A stretch of DNA of 64,000 nucleotides from Magnetofaba australis IT-1 (GCF_002109495.1 NZ_LVJN01000020.1:976300-1040299); one strand, 5' to 3'. Shown: positions 7,511-17,198, counted from the first letter of the stretch. Numbers and translations are program-made. The notes: generated from the sequence alone by a model not told the origin.

Positions 7511-9391
7511 TCAAGAGGCGGCCTCTTCCAAGCGCTCCCATTGATCGTACTTCTCCAGCAGTTCGCTCTCCACTGCCTCCAGACGTGCGGCGGCTTGCTG
7601 CGCGGCGCCTGCGTTGTCGGGGGTGTGCAGGGCGGGGTCGGCCAGCTTCTCCTCCAGCTCGGCCTTCTCCTCCTCCAACGCTTCGATCTGCTCCGGCAGC
7701 ATCTCCAACGCGCGCTGGTCTTTATAGCTGAGTTTTTTGCGCGTCGGCTTGGCGGGCGCCGGGGCGGGCGCGCTGTTTTTGCGGGTGGAGAGTTCGGGCT
7801 TCTCCTCAGGCGCGGATTGCGGGCGTTGATCCAGCCAGTCGTCATAGCCGCCAGGGTATTCGCGGAAGCGCCCATCGCCCTCGAAGGCGAGGGTGCTGGT
7901 GACGACGTTGTTGAGGAAGTCGCGGTCGTGGCTCACCAGCAGCACGGTGCCGTTGAACTCACCCAGCTTCTCCTCCAGCAACTCCAGGGTTTCGGCGTCC
8001 AGATCGTTGGTGGGCTCGTCCAGCACCAGCATGTTGGCGGGCTGGGCGAACAGTTTGGCCAGCAGCAGGCGGTTGCGCTCGCCGCCGGAGAGCACCGAGG
8101 CGGGGGAGCGGGCGCGCTCCGGCTCGAACAGAAAATCCTGCAAGTAGCCGATGATGTGGCGCGTCTCGCCGTTGAAGTCGATGCGGTCGCGGCCGCCGGC
8201 GACATTGTCGGCCACGCTCAGATCGGCGTCGATCTGACTGCGATGCTGGTCGAAGTAGGCGATCTGGAGTTTGGTTCCCAGTTTGACTTCGCCGGATTGC
8301 GGCGCCAACTGGCCCAGCAGCAGCTTGATCAAAGTGGTCTTGCCGCAGCCGTTGGGGCCCAGCAGGCCCACCTTGTCGCCACGCAGAATGGCGGTGGTCA
8401 GATCGCGCACAATGGGCGTCTGCTCGTAGGCGAAGCTGGCGCTTTCGGTCTCCACCACCAGCTTGCCGGACTTCTGCGCCTCCTGCACCAGCATCTTGGC
8501 GGAACCGGCCAGTTCGCGTCGCTTCTGGCGCTCCCGGCGCATGGCGATGAGGGCGCGCACGCGCCCTTCGTTGCGGGTGCGCCGCGCCTTGATGCCCTGA
8601 CGAATCCACGCCTCCTCCTGGGCCAGCTTCTTGTCGAACTTGGCGTCGGCCTGGGCTTCGGCGTCCAGCGCCGCCTGCTTGCGCTCCAGATAGGTGTCAA
8701 AATTGCCCGGCCAACTGGTCAGATTGCCCCGGTCCAGCTCAATGATGCGGGTGGCCAGTCGGCGCAGGAAGCGGCGGTCGTGGGTGATGAACAGCAGCGT
8801 GCCCTTGTAGCCCAGCAGGAACTCCTCCATCCACTCGATGGCGGGGATGTCCAGGTGGTTGGTGGGCTCGTCCAGCATCAGCAGATCGGGATTGTCCACA
8901 ATCGCCCGCGCCAATAGCGCGCGGCGCTTCTGCCCGCCGGAGAGGGCGTCGAACAGGGCGTCCGGGTCCAGTTTCAGTCGCTCGATGGCCGAGTCGATGC
9001 GCTGTTGGCTGCTCCAGCCTTGCGGATCGTGGTCGATCTGTTGGTGCAGCGCCTCCAGTTGCGCCGGGTCGCCCTGCAGCGCCGCATGGTACTGCGCCAA
9101 TAGACGGCCGCTCTCGCCCAGGCCGTCGGCGACCACGTCGAACACCGTTCCCTGCTTGCCGTGGGGCACGTTCTGAACCATGCGCGCCAGCTTGAGGCCC
9201 TTTTTCCACGCCACCTCGCCGCCATCGGGGACGATCTCCTTGCCGATGGCCTTGAACAGGGTGCTTTTGCCGCCGCCGTTGCGGCCGATGAGACAGACCC
9301 GTTCGCCCGGCTCAATGGTGAGATTCACCTCGTCGAGGAGCTTCGGGCCGCCGAAGCTGATGGTGAGATTGCTGATGTCGATCAAACCCAT
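7511..9391 (-). CDS. uup: ABC-F ATPase Uup
   Basis: A 626-residue cytoplasmic ABC-F protein with two ATPase cassettes and no membrane segment. It shows Walker A GRNGGGKST and GPNGCGKTT, signatures LSGGQKRR and LSGGERNR, and Walker B LLMLDEPTNHLD and MLVLDEPTNDLD, with an Arg/Lys-rich linker between cassettes. The C-terminal coiled coil (around EQIEALEEEKAELEEKLAD) follows a proline/alanine linker and is the Uup hallmark. Uup proteins act on ribosomes and branched DNA intermediates. The length is normal for the family. Confidence 0.9.
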   Translation of the reverse strand: MGLIDISNLTISFGGPKLLDEVNLTIEPGERVCLIGRNGGGKSTLFKAIGKEIVPDGGEVAWKKGLKLARMVQNVPHGKQGTVFDVVADGLGESGRLLAQYHAALQGDPAQLEALHQQIDHDPQGWSSQQRIDSAIERLKLDPDALFDALSGGQKRRALLARAIVDNPDLLMLDEPTNHLDIPAIEWMEEFLLGYKGTLLFITHDRRFLRRLATRIIELDRGNLTSWPGNFDTYLERKQAALDAEAQADAKFDKKLAQEEAWIRQGIKARRTRNEGRVRALIAMRRERQKRRELAGSAKMLVQEAQKSGKLVVETESASFAYEQTPIVRDLTTAILRGDKVGLLGPNGCGKTTLIKLLLGQLAPQSGEVKLGTKLQIAYFDQHRSQIDADLSVADNVAGGRDRIDFNGETRHIIGYLQDFLFEPERARSPASVLSGGERNRLLLAKLFAQPANMLVLDEPTNDLDAETLELLEEKLGEFNGTVLLVSHDRDFLNNVVTSTLAFEGDGRFREYPGGYDDWLDQRPQSAPEEKPELSTRKNSAPAPAPAKPTRKKLSYKDQRALEMLPEQIEALEEEKAELEEKLADPALHTPDNAGAAQQAAARLEAVESELLEKYDQWERLEEAAS

Positions 9392-9471
9392 GGCGATTTT
9401 GGCTTTTTATTCTGTTGCAGTGGATGTGCGACGCATTTCCCGCCCGCGCGCTTTGGCGTATGCTCGGCGCC

Positions 9472-9801
9472 ATGGACGATCCGTTGATCATACTGCTGGC
9501 CCTCGGCGCCGCCATCGCCCTGTGGAGCGTGGTGATGGGCGCGCGCGAACGCGCCCTGGCCGCCGCTCGACGGGTGTGCGACGAGATGGACGTGGCGCTG
9601 CTGGACGACGCTGCGCCGCTGGTCGCCTGGCGTCCATTCCGCAGTGAGGCGGGCTGGCGGATGCGTAGGATATACGAATTCCGCTATCTGGACCACGATC
9701 AAGCGGTGCGCATCGGTCTGTTGGTGTGGGAGGGGCGGCGCCTCACCCAGGTGATCATCCCCGAAGCCGAGCAGACTGAAACGGCGCCAAGCGTGCATTG
9801 A
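9472..9801 (+). CDS. DUF3301-like small membrane protein
   Basis: A 109-residue protein with one N-terminal membrane helix (LIILLALGAAIALWSVVMG), then a soluble part with CDEMDVALLDDAAPLVAWRP and RRIYEFRYLDHDQAVRIGLLVWEGRRL. This resembles the uncharacterised DUF3301 family. The ATG at 9472 puts the helix at the very N-terminus; an ATG at 9460 is also possible and neither has a clear ribosome-binding site. It is divergent from uup and followed by a second small membrane protein. Confidence 0.6.
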   Translation: MDDPLIILLALGAAIALWSVVMGARERALAAARRVCDEMDVALLDDAAPLVAWRPFRSEAGWRMRRIYEFRYLDHDQAVRIGLLVWEGRRLTQVIIPEAEQTETAPSVH

Positions 9802-9900
9802 ACCCGCCTGTGCGCGGGAGTATCCTAATCCCTGAAGCGCCGGAATCCGTTCGTTTGGTCACAGGGACAGGCCAAGCGGGCCCAATGGGAGTTGACCAGT

Positions 9901-10524
9901 ATGAGCAGACATCCGCGCCAAGCGCCTGGCGGCACGCCGTTTTGGAAACGGTTGGTGCTGTTCTATTTGATCTTCCTGGTGGTGTTCTTCGCCGCCACGC
10001 CGATCCTGACCATGACCCTCTACTGGGAGGCGGACCTCTCCGTCAGCATTCTGCCGGAGTTGATCGGCTTTTCGCTGCAGGGGGGCTTTCTGGTTCTGGT
10101 GTTCGCCGTGTATGAGTGGCGTTCGGCGCGCAATGCTCGCCACAACCAGAAGTTCACCCTGCGCACCTACCTGGGGTCGTTTGTGGATCGCAGCCTGTTC
10201 GCCATCACCTCGCCGGATCTGACCGGCGAAGGCGAAGTGCCGGTGGCCGAACCGCCGGTGCTGGATCTGGAGAGCATGACCGCCGATAGCATCAGCGATG
10301 GCGCGGCGCAGCGCATTCAACAGTTCGCCGAGCGCCAACTGACCTCGCTGGAGGCGCTGTCGTCGGTGGCCGCGCACATCGACTACAACCACCTGGACGC
10401 CTGGAGCGTTATCGTCGACGATCTGCACAACATTCGCGGCGCGGTGGAACTCTCTGAGGTGAAGGACGGGGTGATTTCGTTGCTGCGCAACATTAAGAAT
10501 TTCGACGACCTGCCGTTGGGCTGA
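9901..10524 (+). CDS. Conserved-type membrane protein, function unknown
   Basis: A 207-residue protein with two N-terminal membrane helices (~20-42 and ~55-77) and a cytoplasmic tail of about 125 residues rich in helices. GGGAG stands nine bases before the ATG at 9901. I do not recognise the family. It lies five bases upstream of the methyltransferase gene, so the two are probably co-transcribed. Confidence 0.55.
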   Translation: MSRHPRQAPGGTPFWKRLVLFYLIFLVVFFAATPILTMTLYWEADLSVSILPELIGFSLQGGFLVLVFAVYEWRSARNARHNQKFTLRTYLGSFVDRSLFAITSPDLTGEGEVPVAEPPVLDLESMTADSISDGAAQRIQQFAERQLTSLEALSSVAAHIDYNHLDAWSVIVDDLHNIRGAVELSEVKDGVISLLRNIKNFDDLPLG

Positions 10525-10529
10525 CGCCA

Positions 10530-11342
10530 ATGAGCGACCTGCAACAAGTTCAATCTTTCTGGGAGCGGCAGAGCTGCGGCGAAGTGTATGCGCAAGGGCA
10601 GTCCGAGCGGGATTTCTATCTCAGTGAAACCGCCGCCCGATATGCGCTGGAGCCCTATATCGCCGAGTTCGCCCAGTTTGACGACTATGCCGACAAAACC
10701 GTGCTGGAGATCGGCGTGGGTATGGGCTCAGACCACTCCCGCATCGCCCAGGCGGGGCCTGCGCGTCTGGTGGGGGTGGACCTGACCCAGCGCGCCATTG
10801 AGCATACGGGCAAGCGGTTCGCCGCATTGGGACTGCAATCGGAGCTCAAGACCGACAATGCCGAGGCGCTCAGTTTTGCCGATGAGACTTTTGATCGCGT
10901 CTACAGCTGGGGCGTGCTACACCACTCGCCCAACACCCCGCAGGCCATCGCCGAGGTGCACCGAGTGCTGAAACCACGCGGCGTGGCGCGCATCATGGTC
11001 TACTATACCTGGTCGCCGACTGGTTTGATGCTGTGGGCGCGCTATGGTCTGTTGCGTGGGCGCCCCTTGACCCCCATGAGCCAGATCTACGCCGACTATT
11101 TGGAGTCCCCCGGCACCAAAGCGTACAACATGGACGAAGGCGAACGCCTGTTCTCACGCTTTGATCAGGTGAAACTGCGCGTGCAGCTTGGCTTCGGCGA
11201 TCTGCTGGAGGGGGCGGTGGGGCAGCGCCATCGCGGACCGCTGCTCTCCATCGCCAAACGCATCTGGCCGCGCTGGTTGATTCGCGCCATCAGCCGCCAT
11301 GTTCCCTTCGGTCTCTATCTGTTGATCGAAGCGCGCAAGTAA
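10530..11342 (+). CDS. Class I SAM-dependent methyltransferase (Methyltransf_11-like)
   Basis: A 270-residue methyltransferase. Motif I is VLEIGVGMGSD (~57-67), the acidic ribose-binding residue sits in RLVGVDLTQ, motif II is FDRVYSWGVLHHSPN, and the typical LKPRGVARIMVYY follows. The C-terminal 100 residues hold a hydrophobic patch around SPTGLMLWARYG. The substrate is unknown; the fold matches small-molecule methyltransferases of cofactor or lipid metabolism. It is likely an operon with the preceding membrane protein. Confidence 0.75.
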   Translation: MSDLQQVQSFWERQSCGEVYAQGQSERDFYLSETAARYALEPYIAEFAQFDDYADKTVLEIGVGMGSDHSRIAQAGPARLVGVDLTQRAIEHTGKRFAALGLQSELKTDNAEALSFADETFDRVYSWGVLHHSPNTPQAIAEVHRVLKPRGVARIMVYYTWSPTGLMLWARYGLLRGRPLTPMSQIYADYLESPGTKAYNMDEGERLFSRFDQVKLRVQLGFGDLLEGAVGQRHRGPLLSIAKRIWPRWLIRAISRHVPFGLYLLIEARK

Positions 11343-11348
11343 CGCCTT

Positions 11349-13451
11349 CTAAGTTGTCACACTCTGCGTCCCGGTTGGTTTACGCCAGCCGCGCTTGTAC
11401 AGCGCCAGAATGATATAGAGCGCAAACGCCGGCGCGGTGAACCAGTAGCTCTTCTCCATGCCGAACTGCTCAGACAGCAGTTGCGGGCGGAACAGACCCA
11501 CCACCACCAGCAACAACAGAATCCGCTCCCACCAGGGGGCGCGTCCGAAGTGCCACCCCATCACTGCCGAAGCGAAGGCGAACATGGCGGTGCAGGCCAG
11601 AAGGAACAGTCCAGCGATGGCGAAGGGGTTGGTGATCCACAGCCAGTCCGCCGCCGAGGGGAAGAACGCCCCCTCGCGAATGCCGGAGATGAGGATGATG
11701 TCGGTGTTGAAGATGAACATGAACGGCAGAATCGCCGTGCGCATGTCGTAGGTGAAGCCCTGCAGGCCGGTCTTGATGGGGTTGGAGCGGGCAATGGCGG
11801 AAGCCGCATAGGCGGCCAGTCCCACCGGTGGCGTATCGTCGGCGAGAATGCCGAAGTAGAACACGAACAGGTGTGCGGCGATGGCGGGCACCACCAGGCC
11901 GTTGGCCGTGCCCAGCTCGACGATGATGGGCGCGGTGAGCGAGGCCATGACGATGTAGTTGGCGGTGGTGGGAAGGCCCATGCCCAGAATCAGACTGGTG
12001 ATGGCGGTGAAAATCAGCACCAGTATGATCTGCCCCATGGAGATCACCTCGATCACCTCCAGGATGCGTTGCCCCAGGCCGGTGAGGGTGATGGTGCCCA
12101 CCACCAGACCGGCGGCGGCGGTGGCCACGCCGATGGGCACCATATAGCGGGCGCCGTTGACCAGACCGTGATAGAGGTCGGCGAAGCTGTCGCGCAGGGC
12201 GCCGGTGACGGACTCCTTGTGCGCCAGCGCCATCACCGGGCGCTGAATGACGATGATGGCCATCACCAGCAGAATGGCGTTGAAAGCGGCCAGACTGGGC
12301 GACTGGCGCAGCACCACCAGGGTGTAGATGAGCATCGCCACCGGGATCAGATAGTGCACGCCGGAGATAAAGGTGCGCCAGATGGGCGGCAGTTCGCTCT
12401 TGGGAATCCCCTCCAGCCCCAGTTTGCACGCCTCCAGATGCACCACGTAGAACAGCGCCATGTAGGAGGCCACCGCCGGAATGAAGGCGGCGGTGACCAC
12501 CTCCAGATAGGAGATGCCGAGGAATTCGGCGATGATGAAGGCCGCCGCGCCCATGATGGGCGGCATCAACTGTCCGTTGGTGGAGGCGGCCACCTCTACG
12601 GCGCCCGCTTTCTCCGCCGGGAAGCCGACCTTTTTCATCAACGGAATGGTGAAGGTGCCGGTGGTGACGGTATTGGCGATGGAGGAGCCGCTGACCATGC
12701 CGGTGAGGCCCGAGGCCGCCACCGCCGCCTTGGCCGGGCCGCCGCGAAAGCGTCCCAGGGCGGCGTAGGCCAGTTGGATGAAGTAGTGTCCCGCCCCGGC
12801 GCGCTCCAGCAGCGCGCCGAATAGCACGAACAGAAACACAAAGCTGGCCGAGACCCGCAGCGGCACGCCGAAGATGCCCTCGGTGGTCAGGTACATGTGG
12901 TTGACGATCTTGGTGATCGAGGCGCCGCGATGGGCCAGCAGGTCCGGCATGTAGGGGCCGAAGTAGCAGTAGGCCAAAAACAGCGAGCCGATGATGGTCA
13001 GCGCCGGGCCCAGGGTGCGCCGCGCCGCTTCCAACAGAAGCACCAGGGTGATCACCCCCAGCACAATATCCTGAGTGAGGGGCAGGCCGGGGCGTTCGGC
13101 GATGGCGTCGTAGTTGGCGAAGATGTAGAATGCGCCGCCCGCGCCCAGCAGACACAAGAGGATGTCGTACCAGGGGAAGTGATGGCGCGGCGCGGTTTTA
13201 TACGCCGGGTAGGCGAGGAATCCCAGCGCCAGAGCGAAGCTCAAGTGAATGCTGCGCACCAGGGTGTCGTTGATGGGCGTGGTCGCCACCCACAATTGGA
13301 ACAGCGACCAGGAGAGCGCCAGGGCGATAATGATGTAGCCGCCCAGACCCGCCGGGTGGCGCGCGCCGCCCTCGATGTCCTCGGCCATGTGTTGCGCCTC
13401 AACGGCGCCTTGGCTCTCAAAGTCGATGCCGGGTTCAGCGTGTTTGCTCAT
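11349..13451 (-). CDS. TRAP transporter fused permease (4TM/12TM, TAXI type)
   Basis: A 700-residue inner-membrane protein in which the small (DctQ-like) and large (DctM-like) TRAP subunits are fused, as is usual when the partner is a TAXI binding protein. It has many membrane helices, with family segments such as GSSIANTVTTGTFTIPLMKKVGF, GLPTTANYIVMASL and the FYFGILADDTPPVGLAA region of the Na+-coupled transport core. The partner gene lies 85 bases upstream on the same strand. The substrate cannot be told from sequence; carboxylates are the usual TRAP substrates. Confidence 0.9.
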   Translation of the reverse strand: MSKHAEPGIDFESQGAVEAQHMAEDIEGGARHPAGLGGYIIIALALSWSLFQLWVATTPINDTLVRSIHLSFALALGFLAYPAYKTAPRHHFPWYDILLCLLGAGGAFYIFANYDAIAERPGLPLTQDIVLGVITLVLLLEAARRTLGPALTIIGSLFLAYCYFGPYMPDLLAHRGASITKIVNHMYLTTEGIFGVPLRVSASFVFLFVLFGALLERAGAGHYFIQLAYAALGRFRGGPAKAAVAASGLTGMVSGSSIANTVTTGTFTIPLMKKVGFPAEKAGAVEVAASTNGQLMPPIMGAAAFIIAEFLGISYLEVVTAAFIPAVASYMALFYVVHLEACKLGLEGIPKSELPPIWRTFISGVHYLIPVAMLIYTLVVLRQSPSLAAFNAILLVMAIIVIQRPVMALAHKESVTGALRDSFADLYHGLVNGARYMVPIGVATAAAGLVVGTITLTGLGQRILEVIEVISMGQIILVLIFTAITSLILGMGLPTTANYIVMASLTAPIIVELGTANGLVVPAIAAHLFVFYFGILADDTPPVGLAAYAASAIARSNPIKTGLQGFTYDMRTAILPFMFIFNTDIILISGIREGAFFPSAADWLWITNPFAIAGLFLLACTAMFAFASAVMGWHFGRAPWWERILLLLVVVGLFRPQLLSEQFGMEKSYWFTAPAFALYIILALYKRGWRKPTGTQSVTT

Positions 13452-13536
13452 GGGATGTCTTTAAAAAAAGAGAAATGAAAAGGTTTGGGGTGGCGCGCGC
13501 GGCGCCGTTATTCGACGCCGCGCATAGCCGGTGGGC

Positions 13537-14508
13537 TTACAGCAGCCCTTTTTCCTTATAGTACTTCTCGGCGCCCGGATGGATCGGCGCGCTCAGACCT
13601 TGCAGCATCTCCTTGGGCTCGAGGATGCGGAAGGCCGGGTGCAGCGCTTTGAAGGAGTCCAGGTTCTCGAACACGCCCTTGACCACTTCATAGGCGGCCT
13701 TGTCGGACAGATCCGAGGTAGTGACGATGGTGGCCTTCACGCCGTAGGTGGGCACGTCAGAGTCGACGCCGCGATAGATGCCCGCCGGCACTTTGGCCTT
13801 CACGAAGTAGGGGTATTTGCTCACCAGTTTGTCAACACAGCCGCCGGTGAGCGGGACGATGTTGATATCCACGCTGGTGGCCACATCCTTGATGTTGGCG
13901 GTGGGGTGACCCACCACGTAGAAGTAGGCGTCCAGCTTATTGTCGCGCAGGGCGTCGGGCATCTCTGAGGCTTTCAAGCGGCCGGCTAGGGCCAGCTTGT
14001 CTTCGCTGATGCCGCACACCTCCAGCAATTCACCGGCGGTGCGGGCCTGGCCGGAGCCGGGGTTGCCGATGTTGATGCGCTTGCCGACGATATCCTTCAA
14101 GCCGTTGATGCCCGCATCCTTACGCGCGGTCAGGGTGACCGACTCCGGGTGCAGGGAGAACAGGCTGCGCAGTTTGGTCACTTTGCCCTGGAACGGCTCC
14201 TGACCGTTCCACGCCTTGTAGCCGACGTCGGATTGCACCACGCCGATGTCCAGCTCGCCGGAGGCCAGGGCGTTGCTGTTGTAGACCGAGCCGCCGGTGG
14301 ACTCCACGCTGCAACGCAGGCCGTGGGATTTGCGGTTCTGGTTGACCATGCGGCAGATGGCCCCGCCGGAGGGATAATAGACCCCGGTAACGCCGCCAGT
14401 GCCGATGGTAATGAAACCGCCGCGTTCGGCGGAGGCGGGGGCGGCCAAGCCCAGCGCGAGCGAGGCCACTGCCGCGCCCATGGCGATTTTTGCAGTAAAG
14501 AGTTTCAT
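13537..14508 (-). CDS. TAXI-family TRAP transporter solute-binding protein
   Basis: A 323-residue periplasmic protein with a clear Sec signal (MKLFTAKIAMGAAVASLALG...APASA, cleavage after ~27). The family signature FITIGTGGVTGVYYPSGGAICRMVN follows directly, then STGGSVYNSNALASGELDIGVVQSD and IGNPGSGQARTAGELL. It hands substrate to the fused permease encoded next. AAGGA lies about ten bases before the ATG. TAXI transporters have been linked to glutamate, oxoglutarate or related acids; the substrate here is open. Confidence 0.9.
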   Translation of the reverse strand: MKLFTAKIAMGAAVASLALGLAAPASAERGGFITIGTGGVTGVYYPSGGAICRMVNQNRKSHGLRCSVESTGGSVYNSNALASGELDIGVVQSDVGYKAWNGQEPFQGKVTKLRSLFSLHPESVTLTARKDAGINGLKDIVGKRINIGNPGSGQARTAGELLEVCGISEDKLALAGRLKASEMPDALRDNKLDAYFYVVGHPTANIKDVATSVDINIVPLTGGCVDKLVSKYPYFVKAKVPAGIYRGVDSDVPTYGVKATIVTTSDLSDKAAYEVVKGVFENLDSFKALHPAFRILEPKEMLQGLSAPIHPGAEKYYKEKGLL

Positions 14509-14670
14509 TGTTGGTATCCTTGTTCAGGCGGATGGGTTTGGTAACAATAGAGTTAGCGTAATCAAATTGGCCGCCGAATGTATAGTGTTCAAATGAATGA
14601 ATATTAGCGTACAAACGGATGAATTTTTCTTGGGACGGATAAAGCGCGGCGCGCGCGCGGGGAGAGCGGA

Positions 14671-15189
14671 ATGAGTCGGCCGGGATGGGATCAGCACTGG
14701 ATGGAGGCTGCGGCGCTGGCCGCGCAGATGAGCACCTGCGCTTCCGGGCGCAAGGTGGGCGCGGTGTTCGTGCGCGATAAACGTCTGCTGGCCACCGGTT
14801 TTAATGGGGTGCCGTGCGGCTATCCACACCCGGCCAGTTGCAAGCGGCGCGATCTGGGGGTGCCCAGCGGTCAGCAGTTGGAGCTGTGCGCCTGCGCCCA
14901 CGCCGAGGCCAACGGCATCGCCAACGCCGCGCGCCACGGGGTGAAGCTGGAGGGGGCGACCTGCTACGTCACCACCCAGCCGTGCGGGGCGTGCATGGGG
15001 GCGCTGGCCAATGTGGGCATTACGCGGGTGATCTACGCCGGCGCTTATCCCGATCCGCGCTCGCAGGATATCGCCCGTTATGCGGGCATCGAGCTGCTGG
15101 AGTGCGATGGTCAGGGCAATGCCCATCCGCCTCAGGCGGCTTCCGAAGGCGGGGGCGAGGCGGGCTGCAGCAGCTGTTCGAACCCCTGA
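14671..15189 (+). CDS. Deoxycytidylate deaminase-like protein (ComEB family)
   Basis: A 172-residue zinc-dependent cytidine/dCMP-type deaminase. Zinc and catalytic residues lie in CACAHAEANGIANA (His and the proton-shuttling Glu) and TTQPCGACMGAL (the PCxxC pair). It starts WMEAAALAAQMSTCASGRKVGAVFV as in ComEB/dCMP deaminases, which supply dUMP for thymidylate synthesis. The C-terminal ~25 residues (from ~148) are Gly/Ser/Cys-rich and lie over the 3' end of the opposite-strand gene, so the tail may be a read-on extension. Confidence 0.8.
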   Translation: MSRPGWDQHWMEAAALAAQMSTCASGRKVGAVFVRDKRLLATGFNGVPCGYPHPASCKRRDLGVPSGQQLELCACAHAEANGIANAARHGVKLEGATCYVTTQPCGACMGALANVGITRVIYAGAYPDPRSQDIARYAGIELLECDGQGNAHPPQAASEGGGEAGCSSCSNP

Positions 15190-15842
15190 ACCGACGGGAA
15201 GCGCTGGCTGTATTGGGGCTCCCACTGCAGATTGGGTTGGGCGATGTGCAGCAGGTGGCCGATACCGAACGCTTCGGCGGAGCGCAGCACCGGCTCGGAG
15301 TCTTCAATCAGCAGGGTGGTTTGCGGATTGAAATCGATGCGTCCGCGCAGTTGGGTCCAGAACGCTGGCTGCTCTTTGGCCAGGCCGTAGTCGTGGCTGC
15401 TGTGCACCGAGTCCATGAACTGGCCGATGGGGGTGCGCGCCAATTTTAGATTCAGCGAGTGGGCGTGGGCGTTGGTCACCAGATGGGTCGGCAGTCCTCG
15501 CTCTTTCAGACATTGCAGAAACGGCATCACATAGGGACGGGTCTGGATCAGGTGGGCGATCTCCAGCTTCAGCAGCGGGATGTCCATCTGCAGCCGTTTG
15601 CTCCAGTGGTCCAGGTCGTACCACAGCAGCGATCCGGCCACCTCTTCATAGATGGCCAGCACCTCGGCCTTGGCGGTTTCAAAGTCGAGACCGTTCTGTT
15701 TGGCGTATTGGCGCGGGGTGGTGTCGAGAAAGAAGTGGTCGTCAAAGTGGCGGTCCAGCAGCGTGCCGTCCATGTCCAGCAACACGCAATCGATGGCGGA
15801 CCACGCTACGGGGCCTGCGAGGGCGGGCAGGGGCGCGGGCAT
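15132..15842 (-). CDS. yrfG: HAD-family GMP/IMP nucleotidase-like hydrolase (YrfG)
   Basis: A 236-residue HAD phosphatase. Motif I is LLDMDGTLLD with both aspartates, motif II is LVTNAH, the motif III Lys is in DYGLAKEQPAFW, and motif IV is LLIEDSEPVLRSA. The Asp-rich N-terminus with HFDDHFF and the line WYDLDHWSKRL follow YrfG, a purine 5'-nucleotidase. The ATG at 15842 has GGAAAGG upstream; the TTG at 15851 does not. Its last 58 bases overlap the convergent deaminase gene. Confidence 0.8.
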   Translation of the reverse strand: MPAPLPALAGPVAWSAIDCVLLDMDGTLLDRHFDDHFFLDTTPRQYAKQNGLDFETAKAEVLAIYEEVAGSLLWYDLDHWSKRLQMDIPLLKLEIAHLIQTRPYVMPFLQCLKERGLPTHLVTNAHAHSLNLKLARTPIGQFMDSVHSSHDYGLAKEQPAFWTQLRGRIDFNPQTTLLIEDSEPVLRSAEAFGIGHLLHIAQPNLQWEPQYSQRFPSVQGFEQLLQPASPPPSEAA

Positions 15843-15937
15843 GGGAATCAAACCTTTCCATGTAAACGGGTATTGTCAAAAATGGACGGTTGTGAAACGA
15901 TGCGTAACAATCGCTCCCTTCTTCGCCCTTTAACAGT

Positions 15938-17089
15938 ATGAACGCCATGGATCAATCCGAGCAATCCCTGCAAGCGCTCAAACCCTTCTTCAAGCAGTAC
16001 GTGAAGATCTTTGTGCGCCATTTTTTCCATCAGCTCAAGATGTTGCGTGGCGAGTCGTCGGTCAACAAGGAGATGGCTCCGGCGGTGGGGTATCTCTATT
16101 ACCGCCACTTCTATCCGGGTATGGAGCTCAAGCGATTGCCCGATCTGACGCCCAATCTGGAGCAGGCGTATCAGAAGTTTATGCGCGACTCCACGCTAAT
16201 CTCGCTGGTCCTCAAAGAGATGCAGAAGGATCTGGAGGCGTTTCAGCAGCGCAATGTGCAGCGTCGCCGCCATGCGTTCCAACTGTTTCTGGAGACCGCG
16301 CTGACCCACGCCGGGGCCAGCGCTGATGAGTCCGAAGCGCTGGTGGATACCTTCAAGCATCAGGGCGATGCGGAGGCGAGCGGCATCAGCGCCGAAGAGG
16401 AGGCGCAAGCGGTTCGCGACGAACGCAGCATCATCGAGCGTCTGGTGGATATGCAGTCGGCCAAGGCCGAGTTGCTGCTGTTCAATATGTATCAGGACGT
16501 GCCCATCAGCTACGAGGCCACCATCCTCGACGTCACCCCGGACGCCAACAAGGCGCGCCTGAAGATCCATCGCTTCCAGTCGGTCATCGTGGCCGACGAT
16601 CGCTTTACCTACATCAAACACCCCGATCTGCCCGAGCCGGTGCGCGCGGAGCTGGTGACCCTCAATCGCGAAAAGCATGAGGCGATCTTCACCGACTTCC
16701 AGTTCGCCGTGTTGGGCATGGATGAACGCACCCATATTCGCGTGCGGCCGCCCAAGCCCACGCCGGTGACCCTGACCACTACCAGCGGGCGTCTGGTGAC
16801 CGATCTGCTGGACGTGTCGGTCAACGGTCTGGGGGTGATGGTGGATAAGAAGAGCACGCCGTTGGAGAACGGGCAGAGCGTGGATGTGTCGCTCAGTCTG
16901 GAACAGGGGCAGAAACTCAGCCTCAATGGCATGGTGGTGGCGGTCAAGCCGCAGGACAACGGCGGGCATTTCCTCGGTGTAGCGCTCACCCCCGACACCA
17001 ACGCCGAGGTGTTTATCTCCCAGTACGTCTATCAGCGTCAGGCCGAAGTGGTGCGCAAGCTGCAGCAGAAGGCGATGAGTCTGGTGTGA
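15938..17089 (+). CDS. PilZ-domain protein with long helical N-terminus
   Basis: A 383-residue cytoplasmic protein. Residues 1-160 are helical without a known domain, ~175-260 a possible YcgR-N-like beta region, and ~265-375 a PilZ domain. The c-di-GMP residues are intact: RTHIR (RxxxR) and DVSVNG (DxSxxG). This makes it a likely c-di-GMP receptor and a plausible effector for the GGDEF and HD-GYP proteins of this window, perhaps controlling motility. There is no membrane segment. The ATG at 15938 or the one at 15947 could be used; neither has a strong ribosome-binding site. Confidence 0.8.
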   Translation: MNAMDQSEQSLQALKPFFKQYVKIFVRHFFHQLKMLRGESSVNKEMAPAVGYLYYRHFYPGMELKRLPDLTPNLEQAYQKFMRDSTLISLVLKEMQKDLEAFQQRNVQRRRHAFQLFLETALTHAGASADESEALVDTFKHQGDAEASGISAEEEAQAVRDERSIIERLVDMQSAKAELLLFNMYQDVPISYEATILDVTPDANKARLKIHRFQSVIVADDRFTYIKHPDLPEPVRAELVTLNREKHEAIFTDFQFAVLGMDERTHIRVRPPKPTPVTLTTTSGRLVTDLLDVSVNGLGVMVDKKSTPLENGQSVDVSLSLEQGQKLSLNGMVVAVKPQDNGGHFLGVALTPDTNAEVFISQYVYQRQAEVVRKLQQKAMSLV

Positions 17090-17144
17090 ATAGTGTCAGT
17101 CGAATTCAAAATTGGACATTGGCGATTTTGAAGATGGAAGATAT

Positions 17145-17194
17145 CGAGGGCTCCGCCCTCGAGCTCCCGAAGACCAAACCGTGGGCTCCGCCCA
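17145..17194. repeat. Left part of a hairpin array split by the insertion sequence
   Basis: Hairpins CGAGGGCTCCGCCCTCG (17145-17161) and TGGGCTCCGCCCA (17182-17194). The segment 17125-17194 matches the reverse complement of 7420-7495 with few changes. The second hairpin ends exactly where the insertion sequence begins, and the next hairpin of the array resumes at 18638. Confidence 0.8.
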
Positions 17195-17198
17195 TGTA

